Below the pieces are notes generated by a model. It worked only from the letters and a program-made list of their open reading frames with translations. It made no database searches and had not been told where the DNA came from. Source: Clostridia bacterium (GTDB taxonomy: Bacteria > Bacillota_A > Clostridia > Christensenellales > Aristaeellaceae). Taken from it: a stretch of 6,952 nucleotides of DNA. Shown here one piece after another: positions 1 to 5,660 of this stretch. Made by a program: the position numbers and the translations under genes. How positions within the stretch are numbered: position 1 is the stretch's first letter; each line of letters starts with the position of its first letter. The stretch spans positions 1-6,952 of the forward strand of contig JAFQEB010000026.1 of the NCBI GenBank assembly GCA_017399225.1. The letters are read 5' to 3'.

Positions 1-21
1 TCCAGAGTCAGTCCCGTTACA

Positions 22-60
22 CTAAAACGAAACCTGGCGTTGATCAACGCCAGGCCTCGT
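22..60 (-). terminator. Rho-independent terminator of a minus-strand gene
   Basis: A perfect 22-bp palindrome lies at 33-54 (half-site CCTGGCGTTGA), extended by a matching ACGA/TCGT pair at 27-30 and 57-60. Read on the minus strand, the stem is followed at once by a T-rich tract (TTTCGTTTT, positions 32 down to 24), the layout of an intrinsic terminator. It starts 8 bases after the stop codon of the minus-strand coding remnant at 68-136, so it probably ended that transcript. A perfect palindrome has no unpaired loop, so the apex would open by a few pairs in RNA. A protein-binding palindrome is possible but less likely given the T tract. Confidence 0.75.
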
Positions 61-67
61 AAGGTGC

Positions 68-136
68 TCAATTTCCAGTCACCTCAATACCTTTGGGATC
101 TTGAACTTCATAATGTGTTGCACTTGGTTTGACAAA
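68..136 (-). pseudogene. 3' remnant of an unidentified minus-strand gene
   Basis: On the minus strand an open frame of 22 codons ends in TGA at 70-68 and encodes a protein-like tail ending HYEVQDPKGIEVTGN. It is closed upstream by an in-frame TGA at 139-137 and has no start codon. The coding look rests on composition and on the terminator just downstream. The stretch is visibly more AT-rich than the later genes. The simplest reading is the C-terminus of a gene cut off by a rearrangement near 130-140, where repeat-like sequence begins. I do not recognise the family. It could also be a chance open frame; the terminator argues against that. Confidence 0.4.
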
Positions 137-163
137 TCACTCGGGCGCCGCAGTAAGTGGACA

Positions 164-184
164 GCTCCCCTTACACAGGGGAGC
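164..184. repeat. GC-rich inverted repeat, possible interspersed element
   Basis: GCTCCCC (164-170) and GGGGAGC (178-184) are perfect 7-bp arms around the loop TTACACA. Read on the minus strand this is GGCTCCCCTGTGTAAGGGGAGCTGTC split around the loop, a form that resembles short non-coding palindromic repeats scattered through many gut Clostridia genomes; that resemblance is from memory. A second small inverted repeat, GGCCA (196-200) with TGGCC (211-215), follows. No run of T makes either a convincing terminator. The outer limits of the element cannot be set from one copy. Confidence 0.5.
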
Positions 185-229
185 CATATCAGCTGGGCCA
201 GCTCCCGGCCTGGCCGTCCTTACAAACCA

Positions 230-264
230 AATTCCGAATTCCGAATTCCTAATTCCGAATTCTG
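230..264. repeat. Heptanucleotide tandem repeat, AATTCCG x5
   Basis: Five back-to-back heptamers run AATTCCG, AATTCCG, AATTCCT, AATTCCG, AATTCTG, with a decayed sixth (AATCCCC) at 265-271. The period is exact and only single-base changes are seen. The array sits between the GC-rich inverted repeat and the promoter of the next gene cluster, in non-coding DNA. A seven-base period would shift frame if translated, so a protein role is unlikely. Copy number in such arrays can vary by replication slippage. Confidence 0.85.
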
Positions 265-308
265 AATCCCCCTTTCGTCCCAAGAACACAACCAATACAA
301 TCCCTGCG

Positions 309-337
309 TTGAAAATCGACAAAACATCCGTTATAAT
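309..337 (+). promoter_or_regulatory. Sigma-A-type promoter of the chorismate mutase cluster
   Basis: A -35 box TTGAAA (309-314) and a perfect -10 box TATAAT (332-337) are separated by exactly 17 bases. Transcription should begin near 343-346, giving a leader of about 25-28 bases before the chorismate mutase start at 371. The AGGAG at 339-343 would then lie at or before the start of the transcript and could not serve as a ribosome site. The AAAGGGGG at 353-360 fits that role for the ATG at 371. No operator is evident around it. Confidence 0.85.
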
Positions 338-370
338 TAGGAGAGATACCATGAAAGGGGGCGCGCCTGC

Positions 371-655
371 ATGAAGGAACTGACGCAGATCCGGCAGGAG
401 CTGGATGCGGTGGATCGCCAGCTCGTGGCGCTGTTTGAAACGCGCATGGCGCTCAGCCGCGAAGTGGCTGCATATAAGATGGCGAAGGGGATGCCCGTGC
501 TGGATCGCTCCCGGGAGGAGCAGGTGCTGGACAGCCGCTGTGCCATGCTGGCCGACCCGCACTGGGAGCCCTCCGTGCGCGCGCTGTTTGAAAAGATCAT
601 GGCCCTCAGCCGTGCCGAGCAGGAGCGCATGATGGAGGAGGATGTCCATGCTTGA
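371..655 (+). CDS. Chorismate mutase, AroQ class, monofunctional
   Basis: This 94-residue all-helical protein should convert chorismate to prephenate, the branch step to phenylalanine and tyrosine, in the cytoplasm. The active-site residues known from the E. coli AroQ domain are present at matching spacing: Arg8, Arg25, Lys36, Asp45, Arg48, Glu49 and Gln84 (E. coli Arg11, Arg28, Lys39, Asp48, Arg51, Glu52, Gln88). The length matches a stand-alone AroQ domain, with no prephenate dehydratase or DAHP synthase fused. The start at 371 has AAAGGGGG about 10 bases upstream and begins directly at the family's first helix (MKELTQIRQELDAVD). It is the first gene after the promoter at 309-337, and its 3' end overlaps the shikimate kinase gene, so the two are probably translationally coupled. 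Assignment is firm; the in vivo regulation is not visible. Confidence 0.93.
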   Translation: MKELTQIRQELDAVDRQLVALFETRMALSREVAAYKMAKGMPVLDRSREEQVLDSRCAMLADPHWEPSVRALFEKIMALSRAEQERMMEEDVHA

Positions 656-1172
656 CCGCCATATCTTCATCATCGGTATGCCGGGCTGCGGCAAGTCCAG
701 CCTGGGACGCAAGGTGGCGGGCAACCTGGGCCTCAACTACGTTGATACTGACCAGCGCATTGAGCAGGCCGCGGGCTGCCCCGTTACGCAGATATTCGAA
801 AAGTACGGTGAGGAGGCCTTCCGCGCAGCGGAGACGAATGTCCTCATCCAGCTGACCCGCGAGCCTGGTTCCCTCGTCTCCACCGGCGGCGGCATGGTGA
901 TGCGCGAGACCAACCGGGCCATCATGCGCAATCATGGTATCATCGTGCTGGTGGATCGCCCGCTGGAGGAGATCATGGGCGACATCAAGCTCAACCGCCG
1001 CCCGATGCTGGCCAAGAAGGGCCTGCCGGAGGTGGAGCGGCTCTATCATGAGCGCATCGATACCTACCGCGCTGTGGCCGATGCGGTGCTGGACAACAGC
1101 CACGGCTATTATGCAGGCGTCGCGGGGCTGGAAAAGCTGATCCGCACGCTGTTCAACATCGGCCATCCCTGA
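648..1172 (+). CDS. aroK: Shikimate kinase
   Basis: The protein (174 residues from ATG 648) phosphorylates shikimate to shikimate-3-phosphate with ATP, a cytoplasmic step of the route to chorismate. Family motifs, numbered from 648: P-loop GMPGCGKS (10-17), the shikimate-binding Asp pair in VDTD (33 and 35), FR with Arg59, the GGG turn (80-82), the lid RRP (117-119) and Arg136/Tyr140 near the C-terminus. Length is typical. An in-frame ATG at 642 also exists, but AGGAGG at 636-641 stands 6 bases before 648 and directly abuts 642, so 648 is preferred. The start overlaps the end of the chorismate mutase gene. The two are two steps apart in the pathway (EPSP and chorismate synthases lie between), and neither of those genes is in this window. 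Confidence 0.95.
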   Translation: MLDRHIFIIGMPGCGKSSLGRKVAGNLGLNYVDTDQRIEQAAGCPVTQIFEKYGEEAFRAAETNVLIQLTREPGSLVSTGGGMVMRETNRAIMRNHGIIVLVDRPLEEIMGDIKLNRRPMLAKKGLPEVERLYHERIDTYRAVADAVLDNSHGYYAGVAGLEKLIRTLFNIGHP

Positions 1173-1277
1173 GCAAGCTCAGCGCCGGCTATGCCCGCCA
1201 ATGCAGGTATTGGCTGCCGCTGGTCGGGCTGACGCATGACCTCAATATCAATGCTCCTGTCAAGGAGGTTTGTTTCG

Positions 1278-2102
1278 ATGGATTATCAGTTTGACCTGGT
1301 CGGCAAGATCGGCTCCATGGCGCTGATCCGCCGGGAGGATCGGGATATCGACTACAATATTTTTTCCCGGCTGGGCAGCGAGCTCAAGCCCGGGATGATC
1401 TGGGTCACCTCCGGCGCGGCGGAGATCGGCCGACTGGACTACCTGAAGCGCACCGGCTGCGAGCTGACCGGTACCGACGATGAGATCAAGGCGGATTACG
1501 CCTCCCAGGGCCAGTCGATCCTGATGCAGAACTACCGCCAGTTCATCCCCCAGGAGTACGGCGTGCGCCAGCTGCTGGTGGAGCATACCCACTTCAATGA
1601 CCCGGAGAAGCGGGAATACATCCGCAAGCTGCTCATCCGCGCGGCCCAGCAGAAGACGGTGCCCATCGTCAACTACAATGACCCGGTCAGCGACGAGGAG
1701 ATCCGCAAGATGGAGCTGGCCATCCGCCGCCAGCACGGCGACGAGGTCGTCGAGTGCGTGGATAACGACGAGACCGCCGCGGTCATCGCGGGCCTGGTGA
1801 AGGCCCGCACCCTGGTGCTGATGACCAGCACCGAGGGCATCTACCAGAATCCTGCCGACCCCACGACCCTGGTCAGGGACGTGACGGGCAAAACGGTAGA
1901 GGAGCTGGAGGTAGCGGTGCGCAAGCTGCAGAGCAACTGCGTGGGCGCATCCCGCGCTGGGGCCAACGGCGCCAGGGCCAAGCTGGAGTTCGCCCTCAAG
2001 TCTGCCAAGCAGGGGACGACGGTCATCATCGGTCATGCGCGGCATCGCCTGAGCGACCTGGTCAATGGCCGCGTGGCCTGCACCCGCATCGGCGTGGAGT
2101 GA
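1278..2102 (+). CDS. Amino-acid kinase family protein, glutamate 5-kinase-like, no PUA domain
   Basis: A 274-residue protein of the amino-acid kinase superfamily (carbamate, aspartate, glutamate and UMP kinases). Motifs resembling glutamate 5-kinase: GKIGSMAL with Lys10 at the N-terminus, TSGAAEIG (44-51), a GQ...LM..Y stretch (78-86), VPIVNYNDPV (128-137), DND (162-164) and MTSTEGIY (182-189). It then ends without the PUA domain found in many bacterial ProB proteins. The nucleotide-side GTGGM-TKL motif of ProB is replaced by a looser SRAGANGARAKLE. ProB-type gamma-glutamyl kinase is possible, but no proA neighbour is seen and the changed motifs leave the substrate open; UMP kinase is an alternative. 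The start at 1278 is chosen for AAGGAGGT at 1262-1269, 8 bases upstream; an in-frame ATG at 1236 lacks such a site. It lies 105 bases after aroK and 3 bases before the next gene. Confidence 0.75.
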   Translation: MDYQFDLVGKIGSMALIRREDRDIDYNIFSRLGSELKPGMIWVTSGAAEIGRLDYLKRTGCELTGTDDEIKADYASQGQSILMQNYRQFIPQEYGVRQLLVEHTHFNDPEKREYIRKLLIRAAQQKTVPIVNYNDPVSDEEIRKMELAIRRQHGDEVVECVDNDETAAVIAGLVKARTLVLMTSTEGIYQNPADPTTLVRDVTGKTVEELEVAVRKLQSNCVGASRAGANGARAKLEFALKSAKQGTTVIIGHARHRLSDLVNGRVACTRIGVE

Positions 2103-2105
2103 AAT

Positions 2106-3302
2106 ATGACTTTACAGGACGCCATCCGCTATTTTACTGAAGAAACGCACATCATGCCCTGCCTCTCCGTGGCCTGCGGAGGAGCGGGGCGCTTTGCGTG
2201 CGCTATGGGCGGCCAGATCAATGAAGCCGGCGCGCCTGTCACGGAGCGCAGCATCTTTGACCTGGCCAGCCTGACCAAGCTCTTCACCGGCCTGACGGTC
2301 ATGCGCCTGCACGAGGAGGGGCGGATCGATCTGCGTCAGCCCGTCACGGCCTATGCACCGCAGTTTGAAAACCTGACGTGCGTCCCGGTTTCACAGGTGC
2401 TGGGTTTTGAAATCGGCCTGACCACGCCGGAGCGCGTCGATGCGCAAAAGACCCCCGAGGCAGGCCGCGCACAGCTGTACGCGATCCGTCCGGGGGCGGT
2501 GACTGGCAGGGCTTATTCGGATATGCACGCCATGGTGCTCAAGCATGTGATCGAGGGTGCGGCGGATGAAAGCTACCTGCACGAGGTGGCGCGGATCATC
2601 CTTGATCCGCTGGGCATGGGGGATACCTTCTGCGCCGTGCCGGAAAGCCGCCGGGTGGATTGTGTCTCCTGCAACGGAGAGCATCGTATCGAGCGGGGGA
2701 GATACATCTGCCGCACGGATGTGCCGCCGGGGACGCCCCATGATCCCAAAGCGGCGCTGCTCTACCCGGAATGCCCGGGACATGCGGGCCTCTTTTCCAC
2801 CCTGGGGGACCTGGTGAAGCTCTGCCGGGGCCTGCTGGCGGAAAGGGTCGTCAGTCGGGGGACGCTGATGGATATGGGCCGCAACCGCACGGGCTTTCAG
2901 CGCCCGGACGGCAGCTGGCAGCAGTTCCTGGGGGCGCAGTGCTATGTGCGCCATCCGGTGCAGTATCACAGCGAGATCCCGCCCTATGAGAGCGACCGCG
3001 CCATCGGCCTGAGTGGCTTTACCGGGCACCACTTGTCCGTAGATGTGCAGACGGGCACGTTTGCGGTTTTCCTGGGCAGCCGGGTGATGAACCGCCTGAC
3101 CGTGCTGATCCCGGAAGCGGGCCGCAGCATCACGGATTACGGGCTGAACCCGGATGGTACGGGCCAGGTGCTTTGGCCGGACGGACGGCTTGTGTGGTCC
3201 TCGGTCGATTATGTGCACCAGAAGGATGCACACCTGCATCGAGCAGTGGCGGATACACTGGGCCTTCCCGATTGGCAATCACCGGGCAGGGCACGTCCGT
3301 GA
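2106..3302 (+). CDS. Serine beta-lactamase-like (S12/class C type) hydrolase, apparently cytoplasmic
   Basis: A 398-residue protein with the fold signatures of class C beta-lactamase, D-peptidase and esterase relatives. The nucleophile motif SLTK is at 55-58 (DLASLTKLFTGL context), the second motif YSD at 137-139, and the third-motif region reads GLSGFTG at 301-307, where many relatives carry GHTGFTG. The usual LLTHTSGL block is reduced to VLGFEIGL (98-105). There is no signal peptide or membrane segment at the N-terminus, so it probably acts inside the cell, unlike true beta-lactamases. Substrate is unknown; peptide, ester or cell-wall-derived amides are all plausible, and antibiotic resistance should not be assumed. 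GGAG (2096-2099) stands 6 bases before ATG 2106, and the gene follows the kinase by 3 bases, so it is in the same transcript. Its last 173 bases lie antisense to a probable small gene. Confidence 0.8.
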   Translation: MTLQDAIRYFTEETHIMPCLSVACGGAGRFACAMGGQINEAGAPVTERSIFDLASLTKLFTGLTVMRLHEEGRIDLRQPVTAYAPQFENLTCVPVSQVLGFEIGLTTPERVDAQKTPEAGRAQLYAIRPGAVTGRAYSDMHAMVLKHVIEGAADESYLHEVARIILDPLGMGDTFCAVPESRRVDCVSCNGEHRIERGRYICRTDVPPGTPHDPKAALLYPECPGHAGLFSTLGDLVKLCRGLLAERVVSRGTLMDMGRNRTGFQRPDGSWQQFLGAQCYVRHPVQYHSEIPPYESDRAIGLSGFTGHHLSVDVQTGTFAVFLGSRVMNRLTVLIPEAGRSITDYGLNPDGTGQVLWPDGRLVWSSVDYVHQKDAHLHRAVADTLGLPDWQSPGRARP

Positions 3303-3417
3303 CGGCGGCCAGGGCGTCCGGGTCCTCCTCGCTGGCAATGGCGGGCAGCATACCGGTGAATTCCGTGGCGCTGGCCAGGGCGTTCAAATCAGTCAGATCA
3401 TCGCGTTCCGGGGTCAT
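3130..3417 (-). CDS. Probable small acidic protein of unknown function
   Basis: A 95-residue minus-strand frame begins at ATG 3417, with AAGGAGG (3431 down to 3425) exactly 7 bases upstream, one of the best ribosome sites in the window. The first 45 residues are acidic and protein-like (for example NALASATEFTGMLP at 12-25, then SEEDPDA). From about residue 39 onward the gene is antisense to the beta-lactamase-like gene, and the tail from about residue 60 becomes rich in Pro, Arg and His, as expected of a shadow frame. Either a real small protein has lost its own stop and reads into its neighbour, or the overlap is natural. No signal peptide or membrane helix. I do not recognise a named family. 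It is divergent from ctsR and may share control with it. Confidence 0.6.
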   Translation of the reverse strand: MTPERDDLTDLNALASATEFTGMLPAIASEEDPDALAAVTDVPCPVIANREGPVYPPLLDAGVHPSGAHNRPRTTQAVRPAKAPGPYHPGSARNP

Positions 3418-3445
3418 GTGATCGCCTCCTTCGGCTTCAGCATGA

Positions 3446-3489
3446 CCAGCCGGAACGCGTTTTATGCTGCCGTCATTTCTTCCGGCTGG
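3446..3489. repeat. Perfect 10-bp inverted repeat in the small gene/ctsR divergent region
   Basis: CCAGCCGGAA (3446-3455) and TTCCGGCTGG (3480-3489) are exact inverse complements around a 24-base spacer. It lies 15 bases upstream of the ribosome site of the minus-strand small gene and just before the ctsR -35 box. Neither strand has a T run after the stem, so it does not look like a terminator. It could fold in the leader of the minus-strand transcript or be a binding site for a dimeric regulator. Confidence 0.7.
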
Positions 3490-3517
3490 CGCATAGGCTG
3501 ATGGCGGATAAAGGGTC

Positions 3518-3545
3518 TTGCAAAATCCTGAAAATATGATATACT
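3518..3545 (+). promoter_or_regulatory. Sigma-A-type promoter of the ctsR operon
   Basis: A -35 box TTGCAA (3518-3523) and a -10 box TATACT (3540-3545) are 16 bases apart in an AT-rich island of an otherwise GC-rich region. Predicted transcription start is near 3551-3553, directly at the CtsR operator. The resulting leader is about 60 bases to the ctsR ATG. The spacing is one base under the ideal 17, which is common. Confidence 0.8.
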
Positions 3546-3551
3546 GTACTT

Positions 3552-3568
3552 GGTCAAAGAAAGTCAGA
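3552..3568 (+). promoter_or_regulatory. CtsR operator (heptad direct repeat)
   Basis: GGTCAAA-GAA-AGTCAGA is a direct heptad repeat with a 3-base spacer and matches the known CtsR box (RGTCAAA-NAN-RGTCAAA) except for one base, G for A, in the second heptad. It sits at the predicted transcription start of the ctsR operon, so bound CtsR should block initiation, giving the autoregulated heat-shock control known from Bacillus and relatives. Read on the other strand the first heptad is TTTGACC, which also resembles a -35 box for the divergent small gene. Confidence 0.9.
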
Positions 3569-3612
3569 CAAGGCCGGCAGCTGGTCGGCGGAGGAAAGTG
3601 AGGTTGACCGCA

Positions 3613-4104
3613 ATGAGACTGAGCGATTCCATCGAGAGCTTTATCAAAACCATGCTGGCGGAGGACACGCCGGAGGTGGAGCTCAAGCGCAATGAGCTTG
3701 CAGAATACTTCGGCTGCGCGCCCAGCCAGATCAACTATGTGCTGGCCACGCGGTTTTCGCCCGATCACGGGTATATCACCGAATCCCGGCGGGGCGGCGG
3801 GGGATATATCCGCATCGTGCGCGTAGTGCAGAGCAGCTCCCAGAGGCTGATGTACCTGATCAACGAGCGCATCGGCGAGGCGATCGGCGAGGCGGAAGCC
3901 GTGCGCCTGATCCAGCAGCTGCTGGATCAGCAGATGGTCACGGTACAGGAGGCGGAGCTGATGCGGGCTGCGATCTCCTCCCAGGCGCTGTCCATCCCGA
4001 TCCCGGAGCAGATCAAGAACGCGATCCGTGCCCGGACGATGAAGACGATGCTGCTGACCCTTGCCCGACAGAACCGGGAGCAGGGAGGTGCAAGCCATGG
4101 CTGA
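3613..4104 (+). CDS. ctsR: CtsR, class III heat-shock repressor
   Basis: A 163-residue DNA-binding repressor of clp genes. It has the winged-helix segment VELKRNELAEYFGCAPSQIN-type core (residues 22-48) and the wing RGGGGY (60-65), whose tetraglycine loop is the thermosensor in Bacillus CtsR and whose arginine is a target of McsB. The rest is the C-terminal dimer domain typical of the family; Bacillus CtsR is about 154 residues. The start was chosen at ATG 3613 because the open frame reaching back to TTG 3550 would place the operator inside the gene. ATG 3613 has GAGG 9 bases upstream and begins at the conserved SDSIESFI helix; an in-frame TTG at 3604 behind GGAGG is an alternative start. First gene of the operon; it overlaps mcsA by 8 bases. 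Confidence 0.95.
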   Translation: MRLSDSIESFIKTMLAEDTPEVELKRNELAEYFGCAPSQINYVLATRFSPDHGYITESRRGGGGYIRIVRVVQSSSQRLMYLINERIGEAIGEAEAVRLIQQLLDQQMVTVQEAELMRAAISSQALSIPIPEQIKNAIRARTMKTMLLTLARQNREQGGASHG

Positions 4105-4630
4105 AAATGAAAACGGCTTCATGCCCTGCGAGGAGTGCGGGGTCAACGAGGCCTGCTATACCATTTCCGTCATGATGGGCGGGCAGGTGACGCAGAAGCA
4201 CCTGTGCGCGGACTGCATGGCGAAGATGAACATGTCCATTGCAACGGGCAACGTCAAGCATCTGCTCAGCGCGATCCTTTCCGCCATTACAGGAACGGAG
4301 GCGCCCAGCGACGCCGCGCCGGTGCCGGACGTGGTATGCCCCCGCTGCAGCACGACCCTCAGCCAGTTCACCAAGACGGGCCGTCTGGGCTGCCCGGGCT
4401 GCTATCAGGCCTTCCGTGAGCAGCTGACGCCCATGCTCAAGCAGATCCATGGCCGCGTGGAGCACGCCGGCCGCCGCCCCCTGGATACCGAGGAGGCCCA
4501 GCGCAGCCGCAGCCTCCACGGGGATCTCCAGCGGCAGCTGGAGGATGCTGTGACCCGGGAGGATTTTGAGACTGCGGCGCTCCTGCGCGATCAGCTGCGG
4601 GCCCTCAGCGGGGAGGAGGCGGCAGAATGA
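4097..4630 (+). CDS. mcsA: McsA, zinc-binding activator of McsB
   Basis: A 177-residue protein, close to the Bacillus McsA length. It carries four CxxC pairs, Cys11/14, Cys37/40, Cys81/84 and Cys99/102, fitting two zinc-binding modules. A UVR-type motif near the C-terminus (about 140-173; LQRQLEDAVTREDFE, then AALLRDQLRAL) is known from McsA and UvrB. In Bacillus, McsA binds and activates the arginine kinase McsB and tunes CtsR. The start at 4097 has GGAGG at 4084-4088, 8 bases upstream, and overlaps ctsR; the longer frame from 4061 only adds ctsR-antiphase residues. It ends in an ATGA overlap with mcsB, so the two are translationally coupled, as fits a stoichiometric complex. Confidence 0.94.
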   Translation: MAENENGFMPCEECGVNEACYTISVMMGGQVTQKHLCADCMAKMNMSIATGNVKHLLSAILSAITGTEAPSDAAPVPDVVCPRCSTTLSQFTKTGRLGCPGCYQAFREQLTPMLKQIHGRVEHAGRRPLDTEEAQRSRSLHGDLQRQLEDAVTREDFETAALLRDQLRALSGEEAAE

Positions 4631-5637
4631 GAGAGAAGGTTGTGCTGTCCTCCCGGGTGCGCCTTGCCCGGAATTACGAGGATCTTCCCTTTGACCTGGC
4701 CCAGAGCCCGGAGGACGCGGCCCGCTGCATCAGCCGCACCACCGGCGCGCTGCAGGCAGACCGCCTGGGCGAGAGCTTTGCGCTGCATCGCCTGAGCGAA
4801 ATGAGCGAGGTGAACCGTCAGGCGCTGGCGGAGAGCCGGCTGATCAGCCGCGATCTGCTGCGCAGCCCGGAGACCGCGGCGGTGCTGCTGCGGGCCGAAG
4901 ACGGTACGTCCGTGATGATGAATGAGGACGACCACCTGCGAATCCAGGCCATCCGTCCGGCGCTGGATCTGAATGCTGCGGCGCAGGCATGCTTTGAGGT
5001 GGAGGATGCGCTGTCCCGCCAGACGAGCTTTGCCTTTGACGATCAGCTGGGCTACCTGACCGCCTGCCCCACCAACACGGGCACCGGCATGAGGGCCTCG
5101 CTGCTGATGCACCTGCCCATGCTGACCCAGGGCAAGCAGATGGGCAACGTGGGCCAGCTGGTAGCCAAGGTGGGCCTCAATATCCGCGGCGTGTACGGCG
5201 AAGGCTCCGAGGCGCTGGGGAACATCTACCAGATCAGCAACCAGGTGACCCTGGGCAGGACCGAGCAGGAGCTGATCAGCGCGGTGACCGCCGTGGGCGT
5301 GCAGCTCAGCGATATGGAGCAGGCCCTGCGGAACAAGGCCATGAAGGATGGGCGCACCGCCCTGGAGGATCTGGTCTTCCGTGCCTACGGCGTTTTGCAG
5401 TATGCCCGGCTACTCCCGGCAGGGGAGTTCTATCAGCACTGGTCCTACCTGCGGGTGGGCGCGGCACAGGGGATGATCCGTATGCCGCTCCAGGCGGTGG
5501 ACGCTCTGCTGGATCAGGCGCAGGCGGCGCATCTGTGCGTGTATGCCGAGGAAGCGCTGGAGGGCGCGGCGCTGGACAGCGCCCGGGCTGACCGTATGCG
5601 GCAGCTCATCGGGGCCTCCGGTATGGCCCGTGCCTGA
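4627..5637 (+). CDS. mcsB: McsB, protein arginine kinase
   Basis: A 336-residue ATP:guanido-phosphotransferase-fold kinase that phosphorylates arginines on proteins, marking them for ClpC-ClpP and inactivating CtsR. Seen motifs: SSRVRLARN (8-16), NEDDHLRIQ (99-107), [14 protein letters not shown] (145-158) with Cys147, and [13 protein letters not shown] (187-199) with the catalytic-type Glu192. These match Bacillus Cys167 and Glu212 with a constant 20-residue offset, because the N-terminus is about 20 residues shorter. No in-frame start lies close upstream, and GGAGGAGG stands 7 bases before ATG 4627, so the short form is real. The C-terminal RDxxRA phosphoarginine-binding motif reads LDSARA (316-321): the first Arg is Leu, the Asp, Arg and Ala remain. 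Start overlaps the mcsA stop (ATGA); clpC follows 23 bases later. Confidence 0.95.
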   Translation: MREKVVLSSRVRLARNYEDLPFDLAQSPEDAARCISRTTGALQADRLGESFALHRLSEMSEVNRQALAESRLISRDLLRSPETAAVLLRAEDGTSVMMNEDDHLRIQAIRPALDLNAAAQACFEVEDALSRQTSFAFDDQLGYLTACPTNTGTGMRASLLMHLPMLTQGKQMGNVGQLVAKVGLNIRGVYGEGSEALGNIYQISNQVTLGRTEQELISAVTAVGVQLSDMEQALRNKAMKDGRTALEDLVFRAYGVLQYARLLPAGEFYQHWSYLRVGAAQGMIRMPLQAVDALLDQAQAAHLCVYAEEALEGAALDSARADRMRQLIGASGMARA

Positions 5638-5660
5638 AGAATATATTCGGAGGAATCATC

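Noticed and set aside
137..736. Long minus-strand frame opposite chorismate mutase
   Set aside because: Antisense shadow of a well-supported gene, with no ribosome site and a composition rich in His, Arg and Leu.
1197..1214. Small hairpin GCCAAT/ATTGGC in the gap between shikimate kinase and the kinase gene
   Set aside because: Only 6 base pairs with no T tract after it, so not a terminator; no promoter is visible in the gap either.
1172..1312. Open frame across the 1173-1277 gap (ending ...VKEVCFDGLSV)
   Set aside because: It has no start codon, runs in a different frame through the kinase start, and open frames of this length are common in GC-rich DNA.
3550..3612. Longer ctsR starting at TTG 3550
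   Set aside because: It would begin at the transcription start and place the CtsR operator inside the coding region; family members begin at the SDSIESFI helix.
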